Source: Lentisphaeria bacterium
GTDB lineage: Bacteria; Verrucomicrobiota; Lentisphaeria; Victivallales; Victivallaceae
Length of the DNA: 64,000 nucleotides
Assembly (NCBI GenBank): GCA_017507125.1
Contig: JAFWBQ010000121.1
Span: 1 to 64,000, forward strand
Direction of reading: 5' to 3'
Shown: positions 44,401 to 52,405 of the stretch, piece after piece
How the letters are laid out: every line of letters starts with the position of its first letter
Numbering within the stretch: the stretch's first letter is position 1
The notes under the pieces: generated by a model
Told to the model about the DNA's origin: nothing
Database searches by the model: none
The model's input: only the letters and a program-made list of their open reading frames with translations
Made by a program: the position numbers and the translations under genes

Positions 44401-44757
44401 GCCGCTCAAGAGGAGATTATCGGTAAGACCATTAATCTGATTGAAGGACGCGGCGCTTCACTGCCCACCGTCTTCAAGGTCGTTATTGCTGCTCAGTCTA
44501 TAAGGGATCTTGACGGGGTCATGACCAAATTGGATAAAGACGGTTCACCTCTTTCGCCTTATACCGCCTCCATCGGGAAGTTCGATGCTAAGATCGTAGA
44601 CAAAGACAGCAAGGGATCTGACCTGGACAGCAGCGTATACTATGATGAGATCCTCGGCGAATGCCGAATGCTTGTGACAATAGAGAAGCTTCATTATTTT
44701 GATAATGATGTGCCCCGGGCGCGGCTGCGGGTGAAGCAGATCGAGTATCTGGATTAG
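41437..44757 (+). CDS. Large PilX/GspK-like protein, Verru_Chthon cassette A-like
   Basis: 1106 residues from the ATG at 41437 with TGGAGG 6 nt upstream. After a short leader comes RGVALLFALGILSLLLVMGVAFLG, a membrane segment of the PilX/GspK type with no prepilin Glu. Helical residues follow with SAKMLARSAVDRVLAHL, typical for this group. The rest is a long extracytoplasmic region with repeated small beta segments and Lys/Asp/Gly-rich loops but no recognised enzyme motif. The size and position after three pseudopilins match the A protein of the Verru_Chthon cassette. It may cap or organise the pseudopilus. No C-terminal anchor is seen. Confidence 0.65.
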   Translation: MTNINNSSGQRGVALLFALGILSLLLVMGVAFLGNALISQKIAVNSQESASAKMLARSAVDRVLAHLTVFHLAQIRSAGDFYAADGSSVFSRVSTAAFDETSKLSVARDRIYTGNAPMLSISRGKEGSVPWYDGSTSLAEWIYVHEDGKFSNGTAGGEKIVGRFAYQVLPQPSASRLSLYAVTAGASRRAGENRDSAATARVPQKHRLGLEVDELVIPNTMFSTYWKHDSTALCDPLHEFDNFINVLAGGKSGADHFRGNDALTESRRRWLEHIFAEGRGRVAREAFWGGDGWYPRFNLGKFNYYWDSSTGKRVPVRNSGDNNWYQRFLDLSTPPADAATETAKIADISNGKVSDGVSAVDRLLKAHTVSGKYTDACLYDGQYEVLGLPFLRRIGNFGEKGGFEKVEDLRRQIAANLNDYCDTDSIPTSDVAADTWKDKVDKIDDLPKFTGNEQTPYINELAFGFKMSDGKITAETGKCDFEAKFTPEIIAELIRVYKSTPGITGTQLHGFIKSLGVTLKVSVSGTATGSYKKSVDGVETTVTVPEFNLNDLLIEGSDISYSEFKNKKFEIPFDTGVGGPYWVKNFQFTDAADVISVKASLYQKLRELSGTTDNEVSFTVNPTKIKVEISKVSFNLGNLVLTATVDGKENVGIDFVRFINPPGDSETFSVTSEKAKEYTSMTDLSKDGIFHVGVMQAIDPRQNLNVVFQRNGTSVSTSLKSSDWLLSKDASLQFTADESAWKWDDFATRVTGGGVNSNPSAPKYADESSMTAQNNCDTEETQDPAWLGDDPKQHISTAVIRNAPMRSPWELGFIHRGIPFQTINLLKAGGIENNGDGTTQTVLAEDAHKPDNFTDLNNSLGTSYKNGDAGILDQVKMTDLTRAYGKVDFSALQNQPVNWITGGDSFDTLKTELFQSLFANLKTQQAYVFVDKVKELDKAPVFDAGTESPLTFEVIVNDFAQSPVTALRSRILAGNSNLIGKYELRTTNAAQEEIIGKTINLIEGRGASLPTVFKVVIAAQSIRDLDGVMTKLDKDGSPLSPYTASIGKFDAKIVDKDSKGSDLDSSVYYDEILGECRMLVTIEKLHYFDNDVPRARLRVKQIEYLD

Positions 44758-44791
44758 TTTTAAGGTCGTTTTTTTGGAGATTTTTTCAGCT

Positions 44792-44818
44792 CCGGGCATC
44801 GGCCCGGATGCTTTATTT
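44792..44818 (+). terminator. Possible weak terminator after the pseudopilin cassette
   Basis: CCGGG (44792-44796) pairs with CCCGG (44803-44807); T-rich sequence follows within a few nucleotides. Confidence 0.35.
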
Positions 44819-44847
44819 CTGGTAACTTACATGGAAGTGAGGTTGGA

Positions 44848-46146
44848 ATGAAAGTTACTCCCGAAACAGTTGTTCTGATCGATTGCAATTGCAATGAGAT
44901 TCAGAAGATCGCACGCGCTGTGCGAAGTGCCAAGGTTTATACCATGGTTATGCCGTGCTCTGTCCCCCTGGACAGACTTCAGGCAGAAAAACCTGTCGGT
45001 ATCATCTTTTGCGCCGACAAAAATGAACCCGAACTCGCCGCCAAGGCTGCCGGGATCGCCGCCCTCGACCTGCCCAAGATCGCCGTTGACGGCGCCGCTG
45101 AAATGTTCCCCGGCATGGAAAGCGTCAAGCTGGAATCCGCCACCGCTGTTGAACCCCTTGTCAAATTCTGCTTTGATAAGTGCGGATGCACCGGCAAGTG
45201 GACCATGGAAAACTTTATCGAAGAAGCCGTTGCCGATATCCGCGCTCAGGTGGGCGACCAGACCGTTGTGCTGGGACTTTCCGGAGGCGTTGACTCAAGC
45301 GTCGTCGCCGCTTTGATCCACAAGGCCATCGGCAAACAGCTGACTTGCGTCTTCGTCAACCACGGTCTGCTGCGTAAAGATGAACCCGAAAACGTCCAGA
45401 AGGTCTTCGCCGACACTTTTGATATGAATCTGGTCTATATCGACGCCACTGACCGTTTCCTTGACAAGCTGGCAGGCGTTGATGAACCCGAACGCAAACG
45501 CAAGATCATCGGCAAGGAGTTTATTGAAGTTTTTGCCGATGCCGCAAGAGAAGTCAATGCCCCCTTCCTCGGACAGGGAACCATCTATCCCGATATCCTT
45601 GAAAGTATCTCTTTTGACGGCAAACCCGCCATCAAGAGCCATCACAACGTTGGCGGACTCCCCCCCGACCTCAAATTCAAACTGGTGGAGCCCGTGGAAC
45701 GCCTTTTCAAAGATGAAGTCCGTCAGGTGGGAAGACTTCTTGGACTCCCCTCTGTCATGCTTGACCGTCATCCTTTCCCCGGTCCCTCTCTGGGGGTCCG
45801 CCATCTGGGAGCCATTTCAAGAGATACTCTGGCAGTTTTGCGCGAAGCTGATGCTATCGTCACCGAGGAGCTGATGAAATCCGGATGGTATGCCAAAACC
45901 TGGCAGACTTTCGCCATTTTCGTTCCCGTCAAGACCACCGGTATCCGTGACGGCGGCAGAAGCTATGACAATGTCATCGCCATCCGCTCCATCAACAGCG
46001 TGGACGCCGTGACCGCTGAAGTGGTGGAACTTCCCTGGGAGTTGCTCTTTACCATGTCCAAAAGGATCGTATCTGAAGTCAAGGGTGTCAATCGCGTGGT
46101 CTATGATATCACCCAGAAACCCCCGGCGACAATTGAGTGGGAGTGA
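44848..46146 (+). CDS. guaA: GMP synthase ATP-pyrophosphatase with degenerate glutaminase domain
   Basis: 432 residues against ~525 for E. coli GuaA. The ATP-PPase is intact: P-loop LSGGVDSS at 144-151, FVNHGLLRKDE, GTIYPDILES, KSHHNVGGLP and EPVERLFKDEVRQVGRLLGLP. The dimerisation domain has RHPFPGPSLGVRHLG and ends in the usual PPATIEWE. The class I glutamine amidotransferase domain is only about 110 residues long. It keeps the fold's start (VVLIDCNCNEIQKIARAVR) but has PKIAVDGAAE where the nucleophile Cys loop should be, and lacks the HxE pair. It should make GMP from XMP using ammonia, or with a separate glutaminase subunit elsewhere. RBS GAGG upstream. It sits alone between two pseudopilin clusters. 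Confidence 0.85.
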   Translation: MKVTPETVVLIDCNCNEIQKIARAVRSAKVYTMVMPCSVPLDRLQAEKPVGIIFCADKNEPELAAKAAGIAALDLPKIAVDGAAEMFPGMESVKLESATAVEPLVKFCFDKCGCTGKWTMENFIEEAVADIRAQVGDQTVVLGLSGGVDSSVVAALIHKAIGKQLTCVFVNHGLLRKDEPENVQKVFADTFDMNLVYIDATDRFLDKLAGVDEPERKRKIIGKEFIEVFADAAREVNAPFLGQGTIYPDILESISFDGKPAIKSHHNVGGLPPDLKFKLVEPVERLFKDEVRQVGRLLGLPSVMLDRHPFPGPSLGVRHLGAISRDTLAVLREADAIVTEELMKSGWYAKTWQTFAIFVPVKTTGIRDGGRSYDNVIAIRSINSVDAVTAEVVELPWELLFTMSKRIVSEVKGVNRVVYDITQKPPATIEWE

Positions 46147-46166
46147 TTTTTTTCAAAAAAAATCAC
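46143..46166 (+). terminator. A/T-rich inverted repeat after guaA
   Basis: GTGATTTTTTT and AAAAAAATCAC form perfect 11-bp arms. It overlaps the guaA stop. Stem stability is low because it is A/T rich, so it may be a weak terminator. Confidence 0.45.
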
Positions 46167-46207
46167 AATATCTCACAATAAATACTCCTCTCCCGGCGTT
46201 AAGAGAG

Positions 46208-46231
46208 TGTCAGTCTCAACAGGATCTGACA
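46208..46231 (+). promoter_or_regulatory. Inverted repeat upstream of the T2SS operon
   Basis: TGTCAG (46208-46213) and CTGACA (46226-46231) form a 6-bp palindrome about 38 nt before the first gene. No convincing -35/-10 pair was found in this gap, so this could be an operator or a leader hairpin. Confidence 0.3.
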
Positions 46232-46268
46232 TAACATTAACAAAACGGAGAGGAGAAGGGAGTAATTT

Positions 46269-47072
46269 ATGAAAAGGAGCCTTTTTACAGCATTCCTGAG
46301 TGGAGCACTTGTTGTTTGTTCGGTTTCAGTTTTCGCTGATACCACCGAAGGCGGAAACACCGGTAATAACGGCGGTCAGCGCTGGGGTGGTCCCAGAGGC
46401 GGAATGCGCGGCGGAATGCGCGGCGGAATGCGCGGCGGTCAGCGCTGGGGCGGTCCCGGAGGCGGAATGCGCGGCGGTCAGCGCTGGGGCGGTCCCGGAG
46501 GCGGAATGCGTGGCGGTATGGGCTTCGGAGGAATGATGCTGGGCAGGATCTCCAGAGAGTCCGAGATAGAGAAGAAATTCCCCAAAGAATACGCTGAAGT
46601 TGCAAAACAGCTTATTGATGCTGAAAATAAACTTCAGGAACTTGCAAAAAAAGCCAAGGTGGAACTGCCTTCTGACAACAACAATGTCTATCGCCAGCTG
46701 AAAATAAAAGCTCCTGCCGAATTTGCTGAAATTGAGAAAAAACTCAGTTCCAGAGAGACTATGCGCGACGGATTTACTCAACTCCGCGCTCTCGCTGAAA
46801 AGCATCAGCTTAAATTGACTTTCGGTTTTGGCATGGGACAGCGCCGCGGCGGCGAATTGCGTCAGCCGGAAAATCGTCCTCAGATGCGCCGCAATGACGC
46901 TGCCAAAGTTCGTGCCATCCGCGAAAAATTTCCGAAAGATTGGGAAAAGTACAGGGATTTGCGCCGTGAAGGGAAGAACCGCGAAGCTGAAGAGCTCGTC
47001 CGTGAACTTATGCGGCGTCTTAATACACCTCAGCCCTCCAAGCCTGCGGCAGAAGCTCAGTCTGGAAAATGA
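46269..47072 (+). CDS. Exported Gly/Met/Arg-rich repeat protein, first gene of the T2SS operon
   Basis: 267 residues. The signal peptide MKRSLFTAFLSGALVVCSVSVFA would be cut after FA (residue ~24). The next ~60 residues are repeats of the type GGMRGG and QRWGGPGGGMRGG, encoded by 12-bp and 39-bp DNA repeats. The remaining two thirds is helical and charged, with two similar segments, KKFPKEYAEVAKQLIDAENK and REKFPKDWEKYRDLRREG, suggesting an internal duplication. No known family is recognised; CpxP/Spy-like periplasmic helical proteins are a loose analogy. It starts 26 bp before gspL and ahead of the whole secretion operon, so a structural or substrate role in the system is plausible but unproven. 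The RBS (GGAGAGGAGAAGGGAG) is exceptionally strong. Confidence 0.7.
   Translation: MKRSLFTAFLSGALVVCSVSVFADTTEGGNTGNNGGQRWGGPRGGMRGGMRGGMRGGQRWGGPGGGMRGGQRWGGPGGGMRGGMGFGGMMLGRISRESEIEKKFPKEYAEVAKQLIDAENKLQELAKKAKVELPSDNNNVYRQLKIKAPAEFAEIEKKLSSRETMRDGFTQLRALAEKHQLKLTFGFGMGQRRGGELRQPENRPQMRRNDAAKVRAIREKFPKDWEKYRDLRREGKNREAEELVRELMRRLNTPQPSKPAAEAQSGK
46399..46526 (+). repeat. Tandem coding repeats (12 bp and 39 bp) in the Gly-rich gene
   Basis: A unit close to GGCGGAATGCGC repeats three times, followed by two copies of a 39-bp unit (offset 39 from 46441 to 46480) encoding QRWGGPGGGMRGG. Confidence 0.85.
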
Positions 47073-47098
47073 AGCTGAGCAAGGGGGAATAGAATTTA

Positions 47099-48400
47099 AT
47101 GGCACTTTTTGGAAAAAATAAATTTGCAGTTGTTTTTTGCTCTCCGGAAATATTCCGGGGAGCGGTTTTTGCCAAACGCAATTCAAAGTGGCATCTTATC
47201 CGCTTCGGAGAGGTGACTTCTGGTTCGGAATTTCCCGGAGACTGTTTCAAGGCTTTGCTCAAAGAAATCGGTTATTCAAGCGATGCGGAACTTTTTTTGA
47301 CGGGGGATTTGACTGACAGCTGCTGCTTTACATGGGAATCGGTTCCTTTGCCTCCGAGAGAACAGCAGAATGCCGTTGAAATGGAGCTCGGCAGCGCTTT
47401 GCCGGGTAATATGGACGATCCTGTCTTTCAGTTTACCGAGTCCCCTGCTGCAGAAGAGGACGCAGTTAATGTCAATGTGTATGCTTTTCCCGCAAATTCC
47501 ATGAATCAGGTCGCAGCTATGCTTAATCGTGCCAACTGCAAGGCAGACGAATTTGTTTCTCCCCTTATTTGTCTGGAACCTGATGATGCTCCTGCACACT
47601 TTGATTTGATCAATGGTGATTATTTCTTCCACAAGGGTGTCTGGAAAAAGTGCGTCGGCAGGGAAAAGCTCCTTGAAAATGCTGAAGCAGAGTGGCACAA
47701 GACCATGACGTCAGCTTTTGTGCTGCCCGAAAAATTTGATGTGAGCAAATATTTAAGCGTTCTGCTTGTTGCCAGATTGGAGTGTTCCGAGAAGTCCATA
47801 AAAGAACGCATCGCTCTAAAAGTCCTGCCCGATCAGTCCCGCCCCCTGCGTTACAGAACCCAGATCCAGCTGGCAGTCATCCTGCTCGTGCTTCTTATAG
47901 GTAATCTTCTGTGGGCAGGGTATATCAATTTCGGCGGTGAGTATCGCGAAGCCAGAGAAATTTCAGCCCAAATCGACGATTGCCGCAGAAAAATCACCTC
48001 TATCAACTCCCGTCTCAAACGCAATCAGAAGGCGTCACGGGATATGGCAAGGGTCGTTGAGATCTCCGCCGGAGAAAGTGATGTATTAGGAAAACTTGCG
48101 GCATTTTCCGGGCTTCTTCCTGAAAATGTTCTTGTGTCAAGTATGCGTTGGAGTGACTCCGGAGTCGATCTTCAGCTCCAGTCTGAAAATGCTAATATCA
48201 ACCTGCCCGAATTGCTTAAACCTTTGAATTTCTGGAAAATAGGCAATCTGCAGCAGCGTCAGATGTGGGGCAGTGATGTGACTTCGATCAATTTGCGTCT
48301 TGTTCCGAATACTGAGGATGACAAGGATAAAGATAAGAAAAAAGGCAGCACAGGTATGCGCCGCAGACAGTATAACTCCGGAAGGAGGAGCGGAAGATGA
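47099..48400 (+). CDS. gspL: Type II secretion assembly protein GspL-like (PilM/PilN-like)
   Basis: 433 residues. The first ~250 residues are a cytoplasmic actin-like (PilM/GspL) domain, seen in VPLPPREQQNAVEMELGSAL. One membrane segment lies at about 257-275 (LAVILLVLLIGNLLWAGYI). The periplasmic part is a PilN/GspL ferredoxin-like domain preceded by a coiled segment (SAQIDDCRRKITSINSRLKR). The tail is charged and Arg/Gly-rich (KDKDKKKGSTGMRRRQY then NSGRRSGR). GspL normally links the ATPase GspE to the inner-membrane platform with GspM. It overlaps gspM by 4 bp. The assignment rests on layout and position rather than strong motifs. Confidence 0.75.
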   Translation: MALFGKNKFAVVFCSPEIFRGAVFAKRNSKWHLIRFGEVTSGSEFPGDCFKALLKEIGYSSDAELFLTGDLTDSCCFTWESVPLPPREQQNAVEMELGSALPGNMDDPVFQFTESPAAEEDAVNVNVYAFPANSMNQVAAMLNRANCKADEFVSPLICLEPDDAPAHFDLINGDYFFHKGVWKKCVGREKLLENAEAEWHKTMTSAFVLPEKFDVSKYLSVLLVARLECSEKSIKERIALKVLPDQSRPLRYRTQIQLAVILLVLLIGNLLWAGYINFGGEYREAREISAQIDDCRRKITSINSRLKRNQKASRDMARVVEISAGESDVLGKLAAFSGLLPENVLVSSMRWSDSGVDLQLQSENANINLPELLKPLNFWKIGNLQQRQMWGSDVTSINLRLVPNTEDDKDKDKKKGSTGMRRRQYNSGRRSGR

Positions 48401-49095
48401 GTCTCGATGTCAAAAAATTTCTGTCCACTCCGAAAGGACAGCTTATCGGTGCAATTTCCGCATTGCTCCTTGTGTGGCTGATACTGCTCTTTTATTTCGG
48501 AGGCGAATTTGTCAGCAGTCTGCCCAGTGCAGACAGTTTGAGCGACTCCAAGCGGGAACTCAAGAAACAGCAGCGGCTTCTCGACAAGGCTAAAGCTGAC
48601 GAACATGAGTATCTCCAGCTGAGGGAAAAGTATAACGCCAAGATCCGCGGAGCATGGCGCGAGAGCGAACACGGTCTGGTTGAAACCAGATTACGCCGCA
48701 TCGTTTCTGATACTGCTACTAAATTGGAACTCAGACCCAACAGTCTGGGAACTGTCAGAACAAACCGCATCAATGAAGATTTCTACTTTGCAGAAATCGA
48801 CATAACCATGAATGCCAGCTATGAAGAAGTTGTGAAATTTATCGCTGCTATAGCTGAATGTCAGCCCAAACTCAGTTGGAGACGGTTGGATTTGCGTCCT
48901 GATTTCCGCCGCCGCAACATGCATGCAACCAATACCAATCTCGCCGCCGCCCGTGCTCAGGCTGTACAGGATCAGAATGTTGTCAATGTCATGTTCAACG
49001 GCGTGATCCGGGTGATCGGTTATGATGGTCCCGTCAGTGTCGCCGCTGTGAAGAAAACTCCCCAAGTTCCTCCGAAGAAAGGAGTTGGCAAATGA
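48397..49095 (+). CDS. gspM: GspM/PilO-like inner-membrane platform protein
   Basis: 232 residues. A short cytoplasmic N-terminus is followed by one membrane helix (LIGAISALLLVWLILLFYFG) at about 13-32. A coiled-coil region follows (SDSKRELKKQQRLLDKAKAD), then a small alpha/beta domain (FAEIDITMNASYEEVVKFIA) of PilO/GspM type. GspM pairs with GspL in the T2SS inner-membrane platform. Weak primary similarity is normal for this family, so position between L and C supports the call. Both ends overlap the neighbours as ATGA. Confidence 0.7.
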   Translation: MSLDVKKFLSTPKGQLIGAISALLLVWLILLFYFGGEFVSSLPSADSLSDSKRELKKQQRLLDKAKADEHEYLQLREKYNAKIRGAWRESEHGLVETRLRRIVSDTATKLELRPNSLGTVRTNRINEDFYFAEIDITMNASYEEVVKFIAAIAECQPKLSWRRLDLRPDFRRRNMHATNTNLAAARAQAVQDQNVVNVMFNGVIRVIGYDGPVSVAAVKKTPQVPPKKGVGK

Positions 49096-50000
49096 AAAGT
49101 CCTCTGATACTTCTCAACTGCCTGCTGGCAGGCGGTGTCTGTTTTGCTTTTGTCAGCAATATCAAAAGTATTTCTAAAGAAGAACAGGTCGTTCCCGTAA
49201 AAAGAAGCAAAAAAATTCTTCCCAAAACACGCGAGGGAGTCGAAACTGCAGCTCCCTCTTTGACCGCAGAGCAGAAGATCCGGAATATTCTTACTGCCAA
49301 CATCCTCAATCCTGACCGCAGCCCCAATACGGGCGTTCGGGGACGCAACCGGAGAGTCCAGCTTTCACTGGTCGGAACCTTTAAAATCGGAAAAAGTGAA
49401 GGTGCTATCATCCGTGTTCGCGGAGCCGTCAATCAGAACCGCTTTATGCAAATGGGGGGAGGCATGTTTGGTATGCCCGGTATGCCCGGTATGTCCGGCG
49501 GCGCACCCCAGAATGGTCAGAATGCAGGCGGCAATATGACAGGTCCCCGGATCAATTCAGGACGAACTGAGGGCAGGGGCGGCATGATGTCCGGACAGGA
49601 TAACCGTATGCGTTTTTCCTCCATGTTCCGTCAGATGGCCGGAGCAGAGGAGGATACTGATTCTGCAACCACCGGAACCAAACAGTATGTCAAGGTCGGT
49701 GAAACTCTTTCAAGCGGTCATACTCTCGTCGAGGTGCAGCGTTTCAAGGTGGTTCTCAGCCGCGGCGGTACCAAGACCGAGCTGCTTTTGGAAGATCCCT
49801 CCAAAAATCAGGTCAGACGCAGCACCTACCGCCGTATGAGTGCCGGTCAGCAATTTATGCAGAATTCTCTGAATGCTCAGCGGCAGATGATGCAGATGAT
49901 GCAGCGTATGTCCTGGGGCATGAATCGCGCTATGCAGAATCTCAACAGCAATATCAACCGCGGCGGCGGTAATGGCGGCCGTGGCGGCGGCAGACGGTAA
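49092..50000 (+). CDS. gspC: GspC-like protein with Met/Gly-rich insertion and RGG-like tail
   Basis: 302 residues. The N-terminal helix (LILLNCLLAGGVCFAFVSNI) anchors it in the inner membrane. After a Lys-rich linker, the stretch KIRNILTANILNPDRSP and VQLSLVGTFKIGKSEGAIIRV resembles the GspC homology-region domain that contacts the secretin. This domain is split by a Met/Gly-rich insertion (about residues 119-180) with 9-bp DNA repeats coding GMP, and then resumes with YVKVGETLSSGHTLVEVQRF. The tail (MMQMMQRMSWGMNRAMQNL then NINRGGGNGGRGGGRR) is low-complexity. No PDZ domain is seen. Position before gspD supports the call. Confidence 0.72.
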   Translation: MKSPLILLNCLLAGGVCFAFVSNIKSISKEEQVVPVKRSKKILPKTREGVETAAPSLTAEQKIRNILTANILNPDRSPNTGVRGRNRRVQLSLVGTFKIGKSEGAIIRVRGAVNQNRFMQMGGGMFGMPGMPGMSGGAPQNGQNAGGNMTGPRINSGRTEGRGGMMSGQDNRMRFSSMFRQMAGAEEDTDSATTGTKQYVKVGETLSSGHTLVEVQRFKVVLSRGGTKTELLLEDPSKNQVRRSTYRRMSAGQQFMQNSLNAQRQMMQMMQRMSWGMNRAMQNLNSNINRGGGNGGRGGGRR

Positions 50001-50038
50001 ATTGTTTTCAATATATTAATATACAGCAGGAAAAAGCA

Positions 50039-52405
50039 ATGAAGAAATTTGTGGAAAAAATCTTGTGGGGAAGTACAGCTCTGATGCTGGTTCTTTCATT
50101 CGGCTGTCAATCCGGAAACGATGAGTTTGATGAGGATTCAAAGGAGGAGGACCGCTTTCAGTTCCTGAGACGCGAAGAGGTCGAGCCTCATAAGGACAGA
50201 AAAGAGCAAATGCGTGATGAACAGGTGGAGGCAAAAGCACCTTATCCCCATCCTGTGAGCAAAGATAAAATCACTAAGCTGGAAAAAAGGCCCATTCCCA
50301 AGTCCCGGATCATCCCCGGGGGATCCACTGCCAATGCTCCCCGCTTTTATGATGACTTTATCTCCCTCAACGGGGATGAGGAAATTCCCGTTTCGCTGGT
50401 CTTCAACAGTGCACCTCTTCTTGACGTGCTTTCTGCTTTTGCAGATGTGCTGAACTTCAACTTTATTGCCGACAACGATCTGCGCGGCGTGGTTACATTG
50501 AATTTGAACTCAAATATGACCAGGCGTGAACTGTGGAATACTTTCGAGCGCATGGTTCATCTTTCCGGTGCCGGTATCAAGGTTGAGGATTCCATTCTGC
50601 GTATCGTCGGCTCCGGCAAATTTGCCAAAGAGGCCGACCACAAGATCGGAACTGCTCCTGAAAGTGAGATCCTTTACTATCCTTTGACGACTGCTACCGG
50701 CAGGGAAGCTGTCAATCAGCTCAGACCTTTCATGAGCCGGGACGCCTCCATCGTTGATCTGACCCGTCCCAATGCCGTTCTGGTCTGCGATCTGCGGCCC
50801 AGCATTGCCAAAGCCAAGCAGCTTCTTGATCTTATTGACCGCAATGGAAGACGTACATGGCCCCGGGTGGTTATCCCCTGCAATAACGTGCTGCCCAGCA
50901 AGGTGGTCATGGAAATGCAGGAGATTTTGCCGGTTCTCGGTTTCAACGTCTTCAAGACCAATGACCGCAACGAACTTCCCGGTTCCGTCAGAATGTCTGC
51001 CGTTGACCGTCTGGATGTGGTGGTTGCTTCAGCTGCGACCCAGGAGGCTATTGATTTGATCCGTGAGTGGGTCACCATGCTTGACAGTTCAGACAACAAC
51101 GATCAGGAGCGTATTTTTGTTTACAAAGTGCGTCACAACCGTGCTGAACAGCTGGCTCATGCATTGTCAGTCATCTTCAACACCACCGGAGTCAATCTTT
51201 CAATGGATACCAACACCGGCAACATCCGGACCCAGTCCATCAACTCCAACAGTGTCAACCGCAATACTGCCAACAATGCTCAGCGTAATCAGGTGATGTC
51301 AAGAGCCAACGTCATTGCCAACACTCTCAGTGATAAAAGTTCCAATATATTTGATCAGCAGGTTCGCGTCCATTCTGACGGCGTTCTGAACCGCCTGGTC
51401 TTCCGTACAGTTCCCAGAACTTATGCTGCCATCAAGGCTCTTCTTGACAAACTGGATGTGGTGCCGGCTCAGGTCCTGCTTCAGGTCATGGTGGTCGAAG
51501 TCACCCTGACTGAATCCACTCAGTTCGGACTTGAATTTTCCGGATTCCAGTCCGGCAATGATGTGATGACTCTTTTCGGTAATCACTATGCCGGTTCCGG
51601 TACCGGGCTCAATCCCTTTATCACTCAGGCTGTGACCAATGCCGCCGGAACCGCAACCACTGCCACCGGATTCAGAACCGGTAATGACCGTCAGACAGGC
51701 GGCACTTTTGTGATCGCGGATCCCGATAATCCTCAGAAGCGTTTCGGATACATTCGCGCCCTTGCCGGCAACGGCAAAGTCAAGGTCATTTCCAGCCCTC
51801 AGCTTCTGGTGACCAGTCACAACAAAGCCAATATGCAGGTGGGCAGTTCCATACCCATTCTGACCCAGGGTATTTCCAACAGTGAATCCAACACCAACGT
51901 GACCCAGAATTACCAGTACAAAGATGTGGGTGTGATCCTTGAAGTCACTCCCCAGATCACCAGTACTGATCTGATCGCACTCAACGTATCGCAGGAAATC
52001 TCAGCCAAAGTCGACCCTGCTTCAACTGACCCCATTCAATCCCCCTCCATTTCCACCCGTAAGGTGGAATCGACCATGACCATTGCCAATGGACAGACCA
52101 TGATCATCGGCGGATTGATCCAGGAAAGAACCAACGATACCCTTGACTCCCTGCCTATCATCAACAAGATCCCCATTCTCAACCGTCTTTTCGGTTCCAC
52201 CAATGCAAGTGTTGAGCGCAGCGAGATACTCGTGCTCATTACCGGATACATCGTCAACGAAAAGAGCCCCATTGAGGATATGATCAAACGCTACAACGAT
52301 GCCATCAAGGCTCTCAACAAATATGACAGTCAGCTTGGGGACCGTCCTGATGCAGAAAAGAGCAAGCCCGGCATCTTCACCAAATCGGAGTTTTGGCTGG
52401 AATGA
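50039..52405 (+). CDS. gspD: Type II secretion outer-membrane secretin GspD
   Basis: 788 residues. The signal MKKFVEKILWGSTALMLVLS ends with FGCQS, so Cys23 could be lipidated. An acidic, low-complexity linker (about 25-95) leads to the N0 domain (VSLVFNSAPLLDVLSAFADV), then N1-N3 repeats (VVIPCNNVLPSKVVMEMQEI; IFVYKVRHNRAEQLAHALSV). A Ser/Asn-rich loop follows. The secretin core starts at PAQVLLQVMVVEVTLTES and includes VQVGSSIPILTQG-type gate strands (MQVGSSIPILTQG), YKDVGVILEVTPQ, and the signature GQTMIIGGLIQERTNDTLD followed by IPILNRLFGS. It forms the outer-membrane pore. The 3' end overlaps gspE as ATGA. Confidence 0.92.
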   Translation: MKKFVEKILWGSTALMLVLSFGCQSGNDEFDEDSKEEDRFQFLRREEVEPHKDRKEQMRDEQVEAKAPYPHPVSKDKITKLEKRPIPKSRIIPGGSTANAPRFYDDFISLNGDEEIPVSLVFNSAPLLDVLSAFADVLNFNFIADNDLRGVVTLNLNSNMTRRELWNTFERMVHLSGAGIKVEDSILRIVGSGKFAKEADHKIGTAPESEILYYPLTTATGREAVNQLRPFMSRDASIVDLTRPNAVLVCDLRPSIAKAKQLLDLIDRNGRRTWPRVVIPCNNVLPSKVVMEMQEILPVLGFNVFKTNDRNELPGSVRMSAVDRLDVVVASAATQEAIDLIREWVTMLDSSDNNDQERIFVYKVRHNRAEQLAHALSVIFNTTGVNLSMDTNTGNIRTQSINSNSVNRNTANNAQRNQVMSRANVIANTLSDKSSNIFDQQVRVHSDGVLNRLVFRTVPRTYAAIKALLDKLDVVPAQVLLQVMVVEVTLTESTQFGLEFSGFQSGNDVMTLFGNHYAGSGTGLNPFITQAVTNAAGTATTATGFRTGNDRQTGGTFVIADPDNPQKRFGYIRALAGNGKVKVISSPQLLVTSHNKANMQVGSSIPILTQGISNSESNTNVTQNYQYKDVGVILEVTPQITSTDLIALNVSQEISAKVDPASTDPIQSPSISTRKVESTMTIANGQTMIIGGLIQERTNDTLDSLPIINKIPILNRLFGSTNASVERSEILVLITGYIVNEKSPIEDMIKRYNDAIKALNKYDSQLGDRPDAEKSKPGIFTKSEFWLE

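Noticed and set aside
46147-46268. Standard -35/-10 promoter for the T2SS operon
   Set aside because: No convincing hexamer pair was found; only an inverted repeat is visible, so no promoter is claimed.
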